Of a DNA stretch of 22,102 bases, positions 14,594 through 21,342 are shown piece by piece. Position 1 is the stretch's first letter, and each line of letters opens with the position of its first letter. The stretch is from J051 sp040752255. GTDB lineage: Bacteria; Armatimonadota; Fimbriimonadia; Fimbriimonadales; ATM1. The notes under the pieces were generated by a model, which worked only from the letters and a program-made list of their open reading frames with translations, was not told the DNA's origin and searched no databases. The DNA is taken from positions 1 to 22,102 of the forward strand of contig JBFMFD010000026.1 of NCBI GenBank assembly GCA_040752255.1. The letters run 5' to 3'. A program made the position numbers and the translations under genes.

Positions 14594-14793
14594 TGCCGTG
14601 GCAGCACGTGAACAACTGGCGCTCACAGCTGACGGCGATCCACGCGGTCCACCTTCCCCACGGCAGGGCTGCGATGCTGCGGCGCCTTCTTATGACGAAA
14701 GCACAAGGAGGAAAGAATGATGAAAAGATACTTGACGTTCCTGCTCCCCCTCGTCCTCGTGCCGGCGACGGGTGCTGGGCAGAGGTTCTTTGA
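14593..14793 (+). CDS. Junction ORF 4 (GTG start, 66 aa)
   Basis: This frame starts with GTG inside the TAG of copy 6 and reads PWQHVNNWRSQLTAIHAVHL, then continues out of frame into the 5' end of copy 7 (ATG 14717) instead of stopping at its start. Its first 20 residues match the leader of copies 5 and 6 (QLTAIHAV), but a hydrophobic core is lacking. It is best read as a decayed, formerly fused leader with the AAGGAGG/ATGATG start of copy 7 inserted downstream. Whether it is translated is unknown. Confidence 0.3.
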   Translation: MPWQHVNNWRSQLTAIHAVHLPHGRAAMLRRLLMTKAQGGKNDEKILDVPAPPRPRAGDGCWAEVL

Positions 14794-15406
14794 CGACTTT
14801 GACGGCGAGGACCTGGGCGGGCACTGGAGCGACGGGAACCCGAAGGGCGGGATGATCTACTCGGTACACGACAGCTTGTTGGAGGTCTATGGATTCACGG
14901 GGTTCTTCGGCGTGCGCGAGTGGATCACCGCCCGGATTCACCCGTTCGACGACTTCGACATGCGAGCGCGTGTAGGGTGGACCGCCGAGGTTCCCCGTGA
15001 GGCGTTAACCGTGGCACTTGGCGGAGGCTTCCCAAACGATGCGGCTGTCGCCCTCATGGGGTTCGTGCGGGAGACAAACGGAGGCGGTGTGAGAACGAGC
15101 AGAGTTGCCGCCCTATTCCGCGACGGTCCCCGGGTGGACATTGACGCGCCCGCATCAGGATTTCATACGTTTCGCCTGACTCGATCTGCGGGCGTCTTTT
15201 CAGCATATTTCAACGACCAGCTGATCCTGCAAGGCACGGGCTCCGACATGCCGGCAGACACCATCGTCCTCCACTTTTCCGGCAGCCCGCGCCAACCTGT
15301 TGACCTCATGGTCGACCGAGTCTCGGTCGTCCCGGAGCCGGCGTCCTTTCTCGCTGGGGCGGGATTCTTGACGTGGCTTCGGATTCGAAGCCGGAGGACG
15401 CGCTGA
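14717..15406 (+). CDS. PEP-CTERM protein, array copy 7
   Basis: This is a 229-aa exported paralogue. The leader MMKRYLTFLLPLVLVPATG is close to copy 4 and preceded by AAGGAGG. The 5' segment is GGHW type (GGHWSDGNPKGGMIYS). The 3' segment is class A, as in copies 1 and 5: WITARIHPFDDFDMRARVGW, GGGFPNDAAVALMGF, ASGFHTFRLTRSAGVFSAYF, ILQGTGSDMPADTIVLHF, LMVDRVSVVPEPAS. The PEP-CTERM helix is FLAGAGFLTWL with tail RIRSRRTR. The TGA overlaps the ATG of the truncated eighth unit, so the array ends with the same junction that begins copies 5 and 6. Confidence 0.88.
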   Translation: MMKRYLTFLLPLVLVPATGAGQRFFDDFDGEDLGGHWSDGNPKGGMIYSVHDSLLEVYGFTGFFGVREWITARIHPFDDFDMRARVGWTAEVPREALTVALGGGFPNDAAVALMGFVRETNGGGVRTSRVAALFRDGPRVDIDAPASGFHTFRLTRSAGVFSAYFNDQLILQGTGSDMPADTIVLHFSGSPRQPVDLMVDRVSVVPEPASFLAGAGFLTWLRIRSRRTR

Positions 15407-15597
15407 TGTCCTGGCGTCACGTGCTCAACTGGCCGGCTCAGCTCACGGCGATTCACGCTGTGCTCCTCCGCAACAACAGACTCGTCATGTGGGGATTCGG
15501 GGAACCGAACAGCAGCCTGGACTGTAAGGCCGGCGCAAAAAATGTTGTTGACCTTGCAGTTAATCTGGAAGAACTCCCATGTGTCCAGATTCACTAA
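15406..15597 (+). pseudogene. Truncated eighth array unit (leader only)
   Basis: From the TGATG overlap with copy 7 the DNA matches the start of copies 5 and 6 exactly or nearly so for about 65 bases (MSWRHVLNWPAQ, then LTAIHAVLL). It then changes at once to unrelated sequence reading RNNRLVMWGFGEPN. The frame stays open to 63 aa, but no FFDDFDGEDLG domain or PEP motif follows. This looks like a recombination endpoint that left only the leader of a former eighth copy. The unrelated 3' part (15470-15597) matches nothing I recognise. Confidence 0.6.
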
Positions 15598-15680
15598 CCC
15601 AGGCATGCGATGCTTCCCGACGGGCGGGCGCCGATGAACCACGCGCGCCGAGACCACACGCTCGTCGCCCTGCCCAACGG

Positions 15681-15710
15681 GCGGCCCCCCGCCATCGGGC
15701 GGAGGGCCGC
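15681..15710. terminator. Strong hairpin between convergent genes (bidirectional terminator candidate)
   Basis: GCGGCCCCCCGCC (15681-15693), loop ATCG, and GGCGGAGGGCCGC (15698-15710) pair over 13 bp with one mismatch. It lies between the end of the PEP-CTERM array (plus) and the stop of the BNR-repeat gene (minus, 15727). There is no long T-run, so termination efficiency is uncertain. The position fits a shared terminator. Confidence 0.6.
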
Positions 15711-15726
15711 TTAGTCCCCTTCCCCG

Positions 15727-18360
15727 CTATCCGCCTGTTAGCTGCGGGTCGGGGCGTACGGTGAGCGTTTTCGTGACCACCTTGTCGCCCACCTTGATTC
15801 GAACCGCATAGGTTCCCGGCTCAACGGCGCCGCCGCGACCCTGGAACCCTCCTCCGCGGCCCGGCCCGCCCGGCCCACCCGGACCTCCCGGCCCGCCGCT
15901 CCTTCGGAAGTTCCAGTACGCGACGTTGACGCCCGCGTTGCCGGGCGCGTTCGCGATGGTCGCGATGACCTCGCCCGCAGCGTCGAGGATCTCGACGGTT
16001 GCGTCCGCTTCGCCGCTGAGGTAGTACATGACCCTCGCGCCCATGGGCGGGTTGTCGCCGAAGTACCACCCGTCGCCATCGCCGTAGCCGCCGCTTCCGT
16101 TCGGAATCCACTGATAAGCGTCAACGGTGTCGGCGAGAACGACCGCCTCAGTCATGTTCTGCGTGTTGAGCGCTTGCAGGCCCTCGATCGGCGCGATGAA
16201 GATTCCGCGCCCGTGTGTGCCCAGAATAATCTCGCGCTCCCGCGGATGAATCTCGATGTCGTGAATGGCGACGGTGGGCAGGTTCGTGCTCCACCGCGTC
16301 CACTTCTGCCCGCGGTCGAACGACACGTACAGGCCGAACTCCGTGCCGACGAAGAGCAGATTCTCGTTGGTTGGGTCCTCCTTGATGACGTAGACCGACT
16401 CGTCCTGCGGAAGGTTTGCCGTGATGCTCGTCCAGGTCTTGCCGAGGTCTTCCGTAACGAACACGTAGGGCTTGTAGTCGCCCGTGCGGTGACCGTCGAA
16501 CGTGACGTAGCAGCGGTCCCGGTTGTGCGCGCTTGCGTGCACGCGGCTCACCCAAGTGTTGGCGGGAACGCCTTGGATGTTCGCGGTTACGTTGGTCCAC
16601 TCGTGGCCGCCGTTCTCGGAGACGTGCACCAGCCCGTCATCGGTGCCCACCCAGACGAGGTCGGCAACGACGGGCGACTCGCTGATGGTGATGATCGTGC
16701 AGTGCGTCTCCGCGCCGGTGCGTTCGGGCGTCAGACCTTCCATCGGCTTCTGCTTTTCGGGGTCGTTCGTCGTGAGGTCGGGGCTTACCTGCTTCCAGTT
16801 CCGCCCCTGGTCAATCGTCTTCCACAGCACGTTCCCGCCGAACCAGATGATCTTGGGGTTGTGCGGGCTCATGACGATGGGCGACGACCAGTTGTAGCGC
16901 ATGCCTTGTGCGCGGGGGCGGATGTTCGCGACCTCGCCTGTGAGCTTATTGCGCCTGCCGATGTTGCCGCCCTGGCTCTCGCTGAAGATGGTTACGTTGT
17001 CGGTAGGGTCAACTTGGACGTGGAAGCCGTCACCGCCGCCGACGCGATACCATTCCCAGTTCCCGATGCCGCGGCTCCTCGATATGGAAGGCGCGCCCCA
17101 GCTGCCGTTGTCCTGAAGGCCGCCGTACACGTGATACGGCACGGCCATGTCGTACGTCACGTCGTAGAACTGCGACAGGGGCAGATCTTCCATGAACAGG
17201 AAGGTCCTCGCGCCGTCGAACGAAACGGCGACGCCGCCGTCGGAGCCGGTGATGACGTGATTCGAGTTGCTGGCGTTGATCCACACGGCGTGGAAGTCAA
17301 CGTGGATGCCGAGCCTCTGCCCGCGCCACGTTGCGCCCGCGTCCGTGGACTCCATCAGGTTGGTCGAGACGGCGAACAGGTGTTTGTCGTCGTTCGGGTC
17401 AACGACGATCTCGTGATAGTAGAACGGGCGAGTGTTGTAGCCGCCCATGCGCTTCCAGGACGTGCCGGAGTCCTCGCTTCGATAAACGCCGTTCTGGTCG
17501 TTCTCCGTGCCTCTTCCCTCCGCTTCGACAATCGCATAGACGATGCGCGGGTCCTTGGGATAGATGGTGAGGCCGATCTTGCCGGTCTGCCCCGTGGGTA
17601 GGCCGTTGTGAAGTTGTCTCCATCGCTCGCCCCCGTCGGTGCTCTTGTAGACTCCACCGCTCGGGCCGCCGCTACGGAACGTCCAGGGGTAGCGCCTCCT
17701 CTCATACATTCCCGCGTAGAGCACGTTCGGGTTGTTTGGGTCAACGATGATGTCGCTCGCTCCGGTGTTCTCGTCCGTGTAGAGAACCTTGCGCCATGTC
17801 TTGCCCCCATCGGTGGTCTTGTACACCCCTCGGTGCTCGCTCGCGCTCCAGAGGGGGCCGATGGCGGCGACCCAAGCGATGTTCGGATCGCGAGGATGAG
17901 TTACGATGCGCGCAATCTGCTGCGTCTCCTTCAGACCGACGTGCTCCCACGTCTGCCCTGCGTCTTTGGAGAGATAGACTCCCCTTCCCCACGCGACGCT
18001 GTTGCGGTTGTTCGGCTCGCCAGACCCGACCCAAACGATGTCGGGATTGGCGGCGGAGAGCGTGACGTCGCCCATCGAGGCGGCATCCAACTCATCCGTG
18101 ATGGGCGACCAAGAGACGCCGCCGTTCGTGGTCTTCCAAACTCCTCCGGAGGCGGAAGCAACATAGATGACCGCCGTGTTCCGTGGGTCTACGTCAATAT
18201 CGCTGACCCGACCGCTCATCACGGCAGGCCCGATTGAGCGGAATCTGACTCCTCTGAGAATCTCCTCGGTGCTCGCCTGAGCCTGAGCCAACGACGCGAA
18301 AAGGACTGCCACCGCGCAAGTGGCAGCCCAAAAGGTGAGAACTCTGGTTCCTTGTTTCAT
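15727..18360 (-). CDS. Exported BNR-repeat / sortilin-like beta-propeller protein
   Basis: This 877-aa protein has a signal peptide (MKQGTRVLTFWAATCAVAV, cleavage after about AQAQA). Many BNR/Asp-box repeats follow, S/T-x-D-x-G-x-x-W: KTTNGGVSW, LSKDAGQTW, KTTDGGKTW, KSTDGGERW, RSEDSGTSW, ESTDAGATW, VSENGGHEW, VTEDLGKTW, SFDRGQKW. The N-terminal FRSIGPAVMSGRVSDIDVDP is characteristic of the VPS10/sortilin-like 'glycosyl hydrolase' proteins common in Acidobacteriota, Bacteroidota and Armatimonadota. Their biochemical activity is not established. After the propellers (about 720 on) there is a beta-sandwich-like end with a collagen-like Gly-Pro-Gly stretch (GGPGGPGGPGGPGRGGG). The family is often over 1000 aa, so this is a short member. 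AAGGGG lies 8 bases before ATG 18360 but only 2 before ATG 18366, hence the start chosen. It is convergent with the PEP-CTERM array and divergent from the HD-GYP gene. Confidence 0.9.
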   Translation of the reverse strand: MKQGTRVLTFWAATCAVAVLFASLAQAQASTEEILRGVRFRSIGPAVMSGRVSDIDVDPRNTAVIYVASASGGVWKTTNGGVSWSPITDELDAASMGDVTLSAANPDIVWVGSGEPNNRNSVAWGRGVYLSKDAGQTWEHVGLKETQQIARIVTHPRDPNIAWVAAIGPLWSASEHRGVYKTTDGGKTWRKVLYTDENTGASDIIVDPNNPNVLYAGMYERRRYPWTFRSGGPSGGVYKSTDGGERWRQLHNGLPTGQTGKIGLTIYPKDPRIVYAIVEAEGRGTENDQNGVYRSEDSGTSWKRMGGYNTRPFYYHEIVVDPNDDKHLFAVSTNLMESTDAGATWRGQRLGIHVDFHAVWINASNSNHVITGSDGGVAVSFDGARTFLFMEDLPLSQFYDVTYDMAVPYHVYGGLQDNGSWGAPSISRSRGIGNWEWYRVGGGDGFHVQVDPTDNVTIFSESQGGNIGRRNKLTGEVANIRPRAQGMRYNWSSPIVMSPHNPKIIWFGGNVLWKTIDQGRNWKQVSPDLTTNDPEKQKPMEGLTPERTGAETHCTIITISESPVVADLVWVGTDDGLVHVSENGGHEWTNVTANIQGVPANTWVSRVHASAHNRDRCYVTFDGHRTGDYKPYVFVTEDLGKTWTSITANLPQDESVYVIKEDPTNENLLFVGTEFGLYVSFDRGQKWTRWSTNLPTVAIHDIEIHPREREIILGTHGRGIFIAPIEGLQALNTQNMTEAVVLADTVDAYQWIPNGSGGYGDGDGWYFGDNPPMGARVMYYLSGEADATVEILDAAGEVIATIANAPGNAGVNVAYWNFRRSGGPGGPGGPGGPGRGGGFQGRGGAVEPGTYAVRIKVGDKVVTKTLTVRPDPQLTGG

Positions 18361-18507
18361 GTGCATGTCCCCTTCAATGTTAGCGGGCTAAGCTCGACCC
18401 GGCGCCACGGATTGCGGCTCCCCTCGGTAGCCCTCCTTTCCTTTTACCCAGACCGGCCCGGTAAAGATTCCCGCCTCGGGTAGCATTCCGGTGCAGGGTC
18501 GGGACTT

Positions 18508-19506
18508 ATGAGCATCGAGGAGAGAGGGGCGGCGCTTGCCGTTATCCAAGTGGAACCGGCGCTCCGCCGCCGGCTGGAGCGGCTCGGCACCCACCTTGGC
18601 CGCGCTGCCGTACACGCGTTTGCCACTCTAGACGAGTTCGCCGCCGGCCCAGTCACTCCTGATGTCGTCATCTTCGATGCGGAGCGGATGGGGTCTGAGG
18701 CGTGCGCGGTTGTTCGCAAAGGCGTGAACGGCGAACTTACGCCTGTCGTCGCGCTCGTGCCTTCGCTGGAATCCGCACACCCACGGGAGTGCGCCGAGGC
18801 GGGCGCGCACGAGGTCTTCCCGTATGACCAAGTGGGTGTGCCTCTCGCCCATCGCCTACGGTCGTTGCTCGATGCGCGCGCGTTGCTTGCTTCGCTGCGG
18901 AACGGTGTAGAGCCTTCCACCCTGCCCAGGCGAATGCGCACGCTTGCGAAGACGGCTGAATCCGTTGAGGATCGCTCCGGAGGGCACACCGCGCGTGTTG
19001 CCGCCCTGTCGTCCGACATCGCGCGCCGGCTGGGGGCGGACAGCCGCATGATCGAGCGGATCAGGCTCGCGGCGCTGCTGCACGACGTTGGGAAACTCAC
19101 CATCCCTTCTATGATTCTGAAGAAACCGGCGCGACTGCATAAGTGGGAGTTCACGGTCGTCAAGAGACACACCACCGACGGTGCAGCGATGCTCGGCGAA
19201 CCGGCCCACGAAGCTCTCACGACGGCGCGCACCATCGCCGCGACGCACCACGAGCGGTGGGACGGGGCCGGCTACCCGAACGGCCTCTCGGGAGACTCAA
19301 TTCCGCTCGAAGGCCGCATCGTCGCCGTAGCCGACGTCTTCGACGCGCTAACTTCGGATCGAGCGTACAAACCGGCGTGGCAGATCGCGGACGCGCTCGC
19401 CGAGATCGAACGCGGCGCGGGCACTCAGTTCGACCCCGACGTCGTCCACGCGCTGATCACGGTGTCGAAGGAACCGGGCTTCCGCAGGGCTACCGCGGCA
19501 CACTGA
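18508..19506 (+). CDS. HD-GYP domain protein with degenerate receiver domain
   Basis: The C-terminal half is an HD-GYP domain, which hydrolyses cyclic di-GMP. It shows LLHDVGKLTIP (191-200, H192-D193), H221 in KRHTTDGAAMLG, ATHHERWDGAGYPNGLSG (H247-H248, the GYP at 255-257), and IVAVADVFDALTSDRAYK (D276). All metal-binding residues seem present, so activity is likely. The N-terminal 120 residues have the size and PDVVIFDAE strand of a CheY-like receiver, with Asp57 at the phospho-acceptor place. However, the acidic pair near residue 13 is reduced to one Glu, and the conserved Lys near 105 is replaced (VFPYDQ). It may therefore respond to something other than phosphorylation. No histidine kinase lies nearby. 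It probably lowers c-di-GMP and affects motility or matrix, which would fit with neighbouring envelope genes, though no link is shown. Confidence 0.92.
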   Translation: MSIEERGAALAVIQVEPALRRRLERLGTHLGRAAVHAFATLDEFAAGPVTPDVVIFDAERMGSEACAVVRKGVNGELTPVVALVPSLESAHPRECAEAGAHEVFPYDQVGVPLAHRLRSLLDARALLASLRNGVEPSTLPRRMRTLAKTAESVEDRSGGHTARVAALSSDIARRLGADSRMIERIRLAALLHDVGKLTIPSMILKKPARLHKWEFTVVKRHTTDGAAMLGEPAHEALTTARTIAATHHERWDGAGYPNGLSGDSIPLEGRIVAVADVFDALTSDRAYKPAWQIADALAEIERGAGTQFDPDVVHALITVSKEPGFRRATAAH

Positions 19507-19530
19507 GGGCCGAGCGTTCGCCCCGGAGCG

Positions 19531-19552
19531 ACGACTAGTGGGAGCTAGTCGT
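19531..19552. terminator. Perfect 8-bp hairpin between convergent genes
   Basis: ACGACTAG (19531-19538), loop TGGGAG, CTAGTCGT (19545-19552) form an exact stem. It overlaps the 3' end of the minus-strand membrane-protein gene and lies 25 bases after the HD-GYP stop. It has no T-run; it may end or stabilise either transcript. Confidence 0.4.
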
Positions 19553-19882
19553 AACGGGTGTCAGGAAGATCGTCGCGACGGACAGCCAGAACATCCACCA
19601 GGCGCGCCGAGCGAGACCGACGGCGCCGAGCCAATCCGCCGCGATTCCAAGAGGATAGAGCGCGGTAAGGCACCACAGCGACGCAGATTGGGCGGTCTGC
19701 GGAGCAGGCATCCAGTTGAGCGTCGGTTCGTGCACGATCCGGCCGAGAACGGCGAACGCATAAAGGCTGCACAGAAGCGCGGCGAGACCGAGCACGCAGG
19801 CGAGATGCCCGACGATGTAGGCGGCCCCGGTCGGGCGATCCGTCGGAGCCGCAGGCAAGAACCTGAGGCGCAACATCCGCAT
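19535..19882 (-). CDS. Small membrane protein of unknown function
   Basis: This is a 115-aa protein with three or four hydrophobic segments: AAYIVGHLACVLGLAALLCS (about 20-40, continuing LYAFAVL), SLWCLTALYPLGIAADWLGA (about 68-87), and WWMFWLSVATIFLTPV (about 95-110). The positive N terminus MRMLRLRF suits membrane insertion. No family is recognised. A -10-like TATACT (complement of 19890-19895) ends 7 bases before the ATG, and there is no Shine-Dalgarno, so the mRNA may be leaderless. Convergent with the HD-GYP gene. The competing plus-strand frame over the same bases is hydrophilic and lacks any start signal. The hydrophobicity pattern and promoter make the minus frame more credible. Confidence 0.7.
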   Translation of the reverse strand: MRMLRLRFLPAAPTDRPTGAAYIVGHLACVLGLAALLCSLYAFAVLGRIVHEPTLNWMPAPQTAQSASLWCLTALYPLGIAADWLGAVGLARRAWWMFWLSVATIFLTPVTTSSH

Positions 19883-19889
19883 ACTCTAT

Positions 19890-19895
19890 AGTATA
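19890..19895 (-). promoter_or_regulatory. -10 box 7 nt before the small membrane protein (leaderless candidate)
   Basis: TATACT on the minus strand, then seven bases and the ATG at 19882. A -35-like TTTACC lies about 15-16 bases upstream. Transcription would begin at or next to the ATG. The gap to the M28 stop (19896-20065) shows no other feature. Confidence 0.45.
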
Positions 19896-20065
19896 CACAC
19901 TCGCTGCGTGGGTAAAGGCGGGCTATGGACCGGAGCGCCGCGCGCTAAGCGCGACCCGAGACTGATATAGCCGCAGGTAACACGTCGGCGTTCGACAGCG
20001 TCGTCCAACGGCTCCGGTCCTACCGTTCGACGGGACGAGCGCGGGCAAAAGTTCAGGTTGCTTGG

Positions 20066-21259
20066 CTACTGAGCCGGGACGGGCACGCCACCCCTGGCTC
20101 CCACGGCGAACTCGTGGTCGTCCTTGTTGACCTTCTGCACCGTGTACTCAGCCACAGCGCCGACAGAGATCGCGCCTTGCCAGACGGGGCTGGTGGTCTC
20201 GCGCCAATACACGACGTACTCCGCCCCTTCCTCGCCATCCCAGGTCAGCCGCGTGTCGTGGCTCTGGCGGCGGTCAATCCGAACGTTGTGCGGTTGCGGG
20301 CCGGCGTTGGCGAGCGCCGCCATCGCCACCAAGTTCATGCGTGTAACGTTGGCGAGGTATTCGAAGTCCATGAACTCCGGCAGGTCCTCCTCGGTGTGCT
20401 GCCGCGTGTACTCTTCGTGCACTTCGATGAATCGCACCGCCGGAAAACCAGCGTTCGCAAACGGTGTGTGGTCTCCACCCCGACCGAAGCGGTCTCGCCG
20501 AAACACCAGCTTGATCCCAAACCAATCCGACTGCTGACCGGAAACCGCCGGGCCGAGCCGCACGCCGCTATGCGGGACTTTCTCCCGCGTTACCCACTCG
20601 ATGAATCTCGCCAGTTCCCTGCTTTGGTGCTCCTCACTCTGCTCGCTGAAAACGCGCACCCGCGTCGGGTCCGATTGGCCGTTCTTGTTCGAAGACGAGC
20701 CTACTGTATCGTTGTTCAGCATGGCGTCAACCTTCCAACCTTCCTCCTTCGCGCGTTGTGCAAGCGCCGTCGCGCCGAGCAGTCCTTGCTCCTCGCCTGT
20801 GAACCCAACGAACACGAGCGTGTGCTTCCACTTCTTGCGGCTCATTACGCGTGCAAGTTCGAGCGCCAGGGCGACGCCCGAAGCATCATCGTTAGCGCCG
20901 GGCGCCCTCACGGTGAGCGGGTCGCCCTGAAGGTTCAGCGAGTCGAGATGCCCGCCGACGAGAATGACGCGGTCCGTCTCCCCTTTCAGGGTAGCGACGA
21001 CTTGCACAACCTCCTTCGTCTCCGGAACCCTGCGGCTTTGCTGGATGGTGTAGCGCATCAGCTCCACCTCGACGCCCGGAATCGCCCGAAACTGCTCGGC
21101 GAGCCACTCGGTCGACTCGGTCAGGGTAGGCGAGTTCGTGTTCCGGGTGTGAAAAGAAGCGAGGCGCTCGACCGTCGCCTTGAGCCTCTCAGGGCTGACC
21201 AGCGCGACGAGGTCGGCGTGCTCATACTGAATGGTAACTGCCATCAGAAGGGCAAGCAT
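20066..21259 (-). CDS. M28 family metallopeptidase with C-terminal Fn3-like domain
   Basis: This is a zinc aminopeptidase-like enzyme of 397 aa. The two-metal site is visible: GGHLDS (His104, Asp106), GANDDASG (Asp124), TGEEQGL (Glu156 catalytic, Glu157), NNDTVG (Asp184), and a distal His288 in YTRQHTEEDLPEFMD. GGDHTPFANAGFPAV is also typical of M28 enzymes. Residues from about 325 form a beta domain with fibronectin III-like strands (NVRIDRRQSHDTRLTW, AEYVVYWR, VAEYTVQKV). The N terminus MLALLMAVTIQYEH is hydrophobic but short for a signal peptide, so location is uncertain; most relatives are exported. A TATCGT (-10-like) lies 6 bases before the ATG, with no Shine-Dalgarno, again suggesting a leaderless message. 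It is divergent from the thioredoxin-like gene, with an 83-base shared control region. Confidence 0.92.
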   Translation of the reverse strand: MLALLMAVTIQYEHADLVALVSPERLKATVERLASFHTRNTNSPTLTESTEWLAEQFRAIPGVEVELMRYTIQQSRRVPETKEVVQVVATLKGETDRVILVGGHLDSLNLQGDPLTVRAPGANDDASGVALALELARVMSRKKWKHTLVFVGFTGEEQGLLGATALAQRAKEEGWKVDAMLNNDTVGSSSNKNGQSDPTRVRVFSEQSEEHQSRELARFIEWVTREKVPHSGVRLGPAVSGQQSDWFGIKLVFRRDRFGRGGDHTPFANAGFPAVRFIEVHEEYTRQHTEEDLPEFMDFEYLANVTRMNLVAMAALANAGPQPHNVRIDRRQSHDTRLTWDGEEGAEYVVYWRETTSPVWQGAISVGAVAEYTVQKVNKDDHEFAVGARGGVPVPAQ

Positions 21260-21265
21260 ACCGGT

Positions 21266-21271
21266 ACGATA
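21266..21271 (-). promoter_or_regulatory. -10-like box 6 nt before the M28 peptidase ATG
   Basis: TATCGT on the minus strand (complement of ACGATA), followed by ACCGGT and the ATG at 21259. This is weaker than the divergent TATAAT at 21331, but has the same 6-base distance. Confidence 0.3.
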
Positions 21272-21330
21272 CCCTCTCCTGCGTTCACAGCCGACCTTGG
21301 GCGGTTACCCCACACGCCAGCCGCGGAGGC

Positions 21331-21336
21331 TATAAT
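21331..21336 (+). promoter_or_regulatory. Consensus -10 box 6 nt before the thioredoxin-like ATG
   Basis: A perfect TATAAT is followed by CTCCCC and the ATG at 21343. There is no Shine-Dalgarno, and no room for a leader, so the message is probably leaderless. No good -35 element is seen at 16-18 bases. Confidence 0.6.
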
Positions 21337-21342
21337 CTCCCC

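Noticed and set aside
10857..15470. Array junction repeats as insertion-sequence ends
   Set aside because: No transposase, terminal inverted repeats or target duplications are seen; the repeats coincide with gene ends and signal peptides and fit tandem duplication.
16174..17601. A 475-codon open frame on the plus strand
   Set aside because: It is antisense to the BNR-repeat gene, rich in Val, Arg and Asp from GC-rich third positions, and has no family motif; it mirrors the real gene's codon bias.
19538..19891. A plus-strand frame over the small membrane protein
   Set aside because: It is hydrophilic, without start signals; the minus frame has a membrane-protein pattern and a -10 box.
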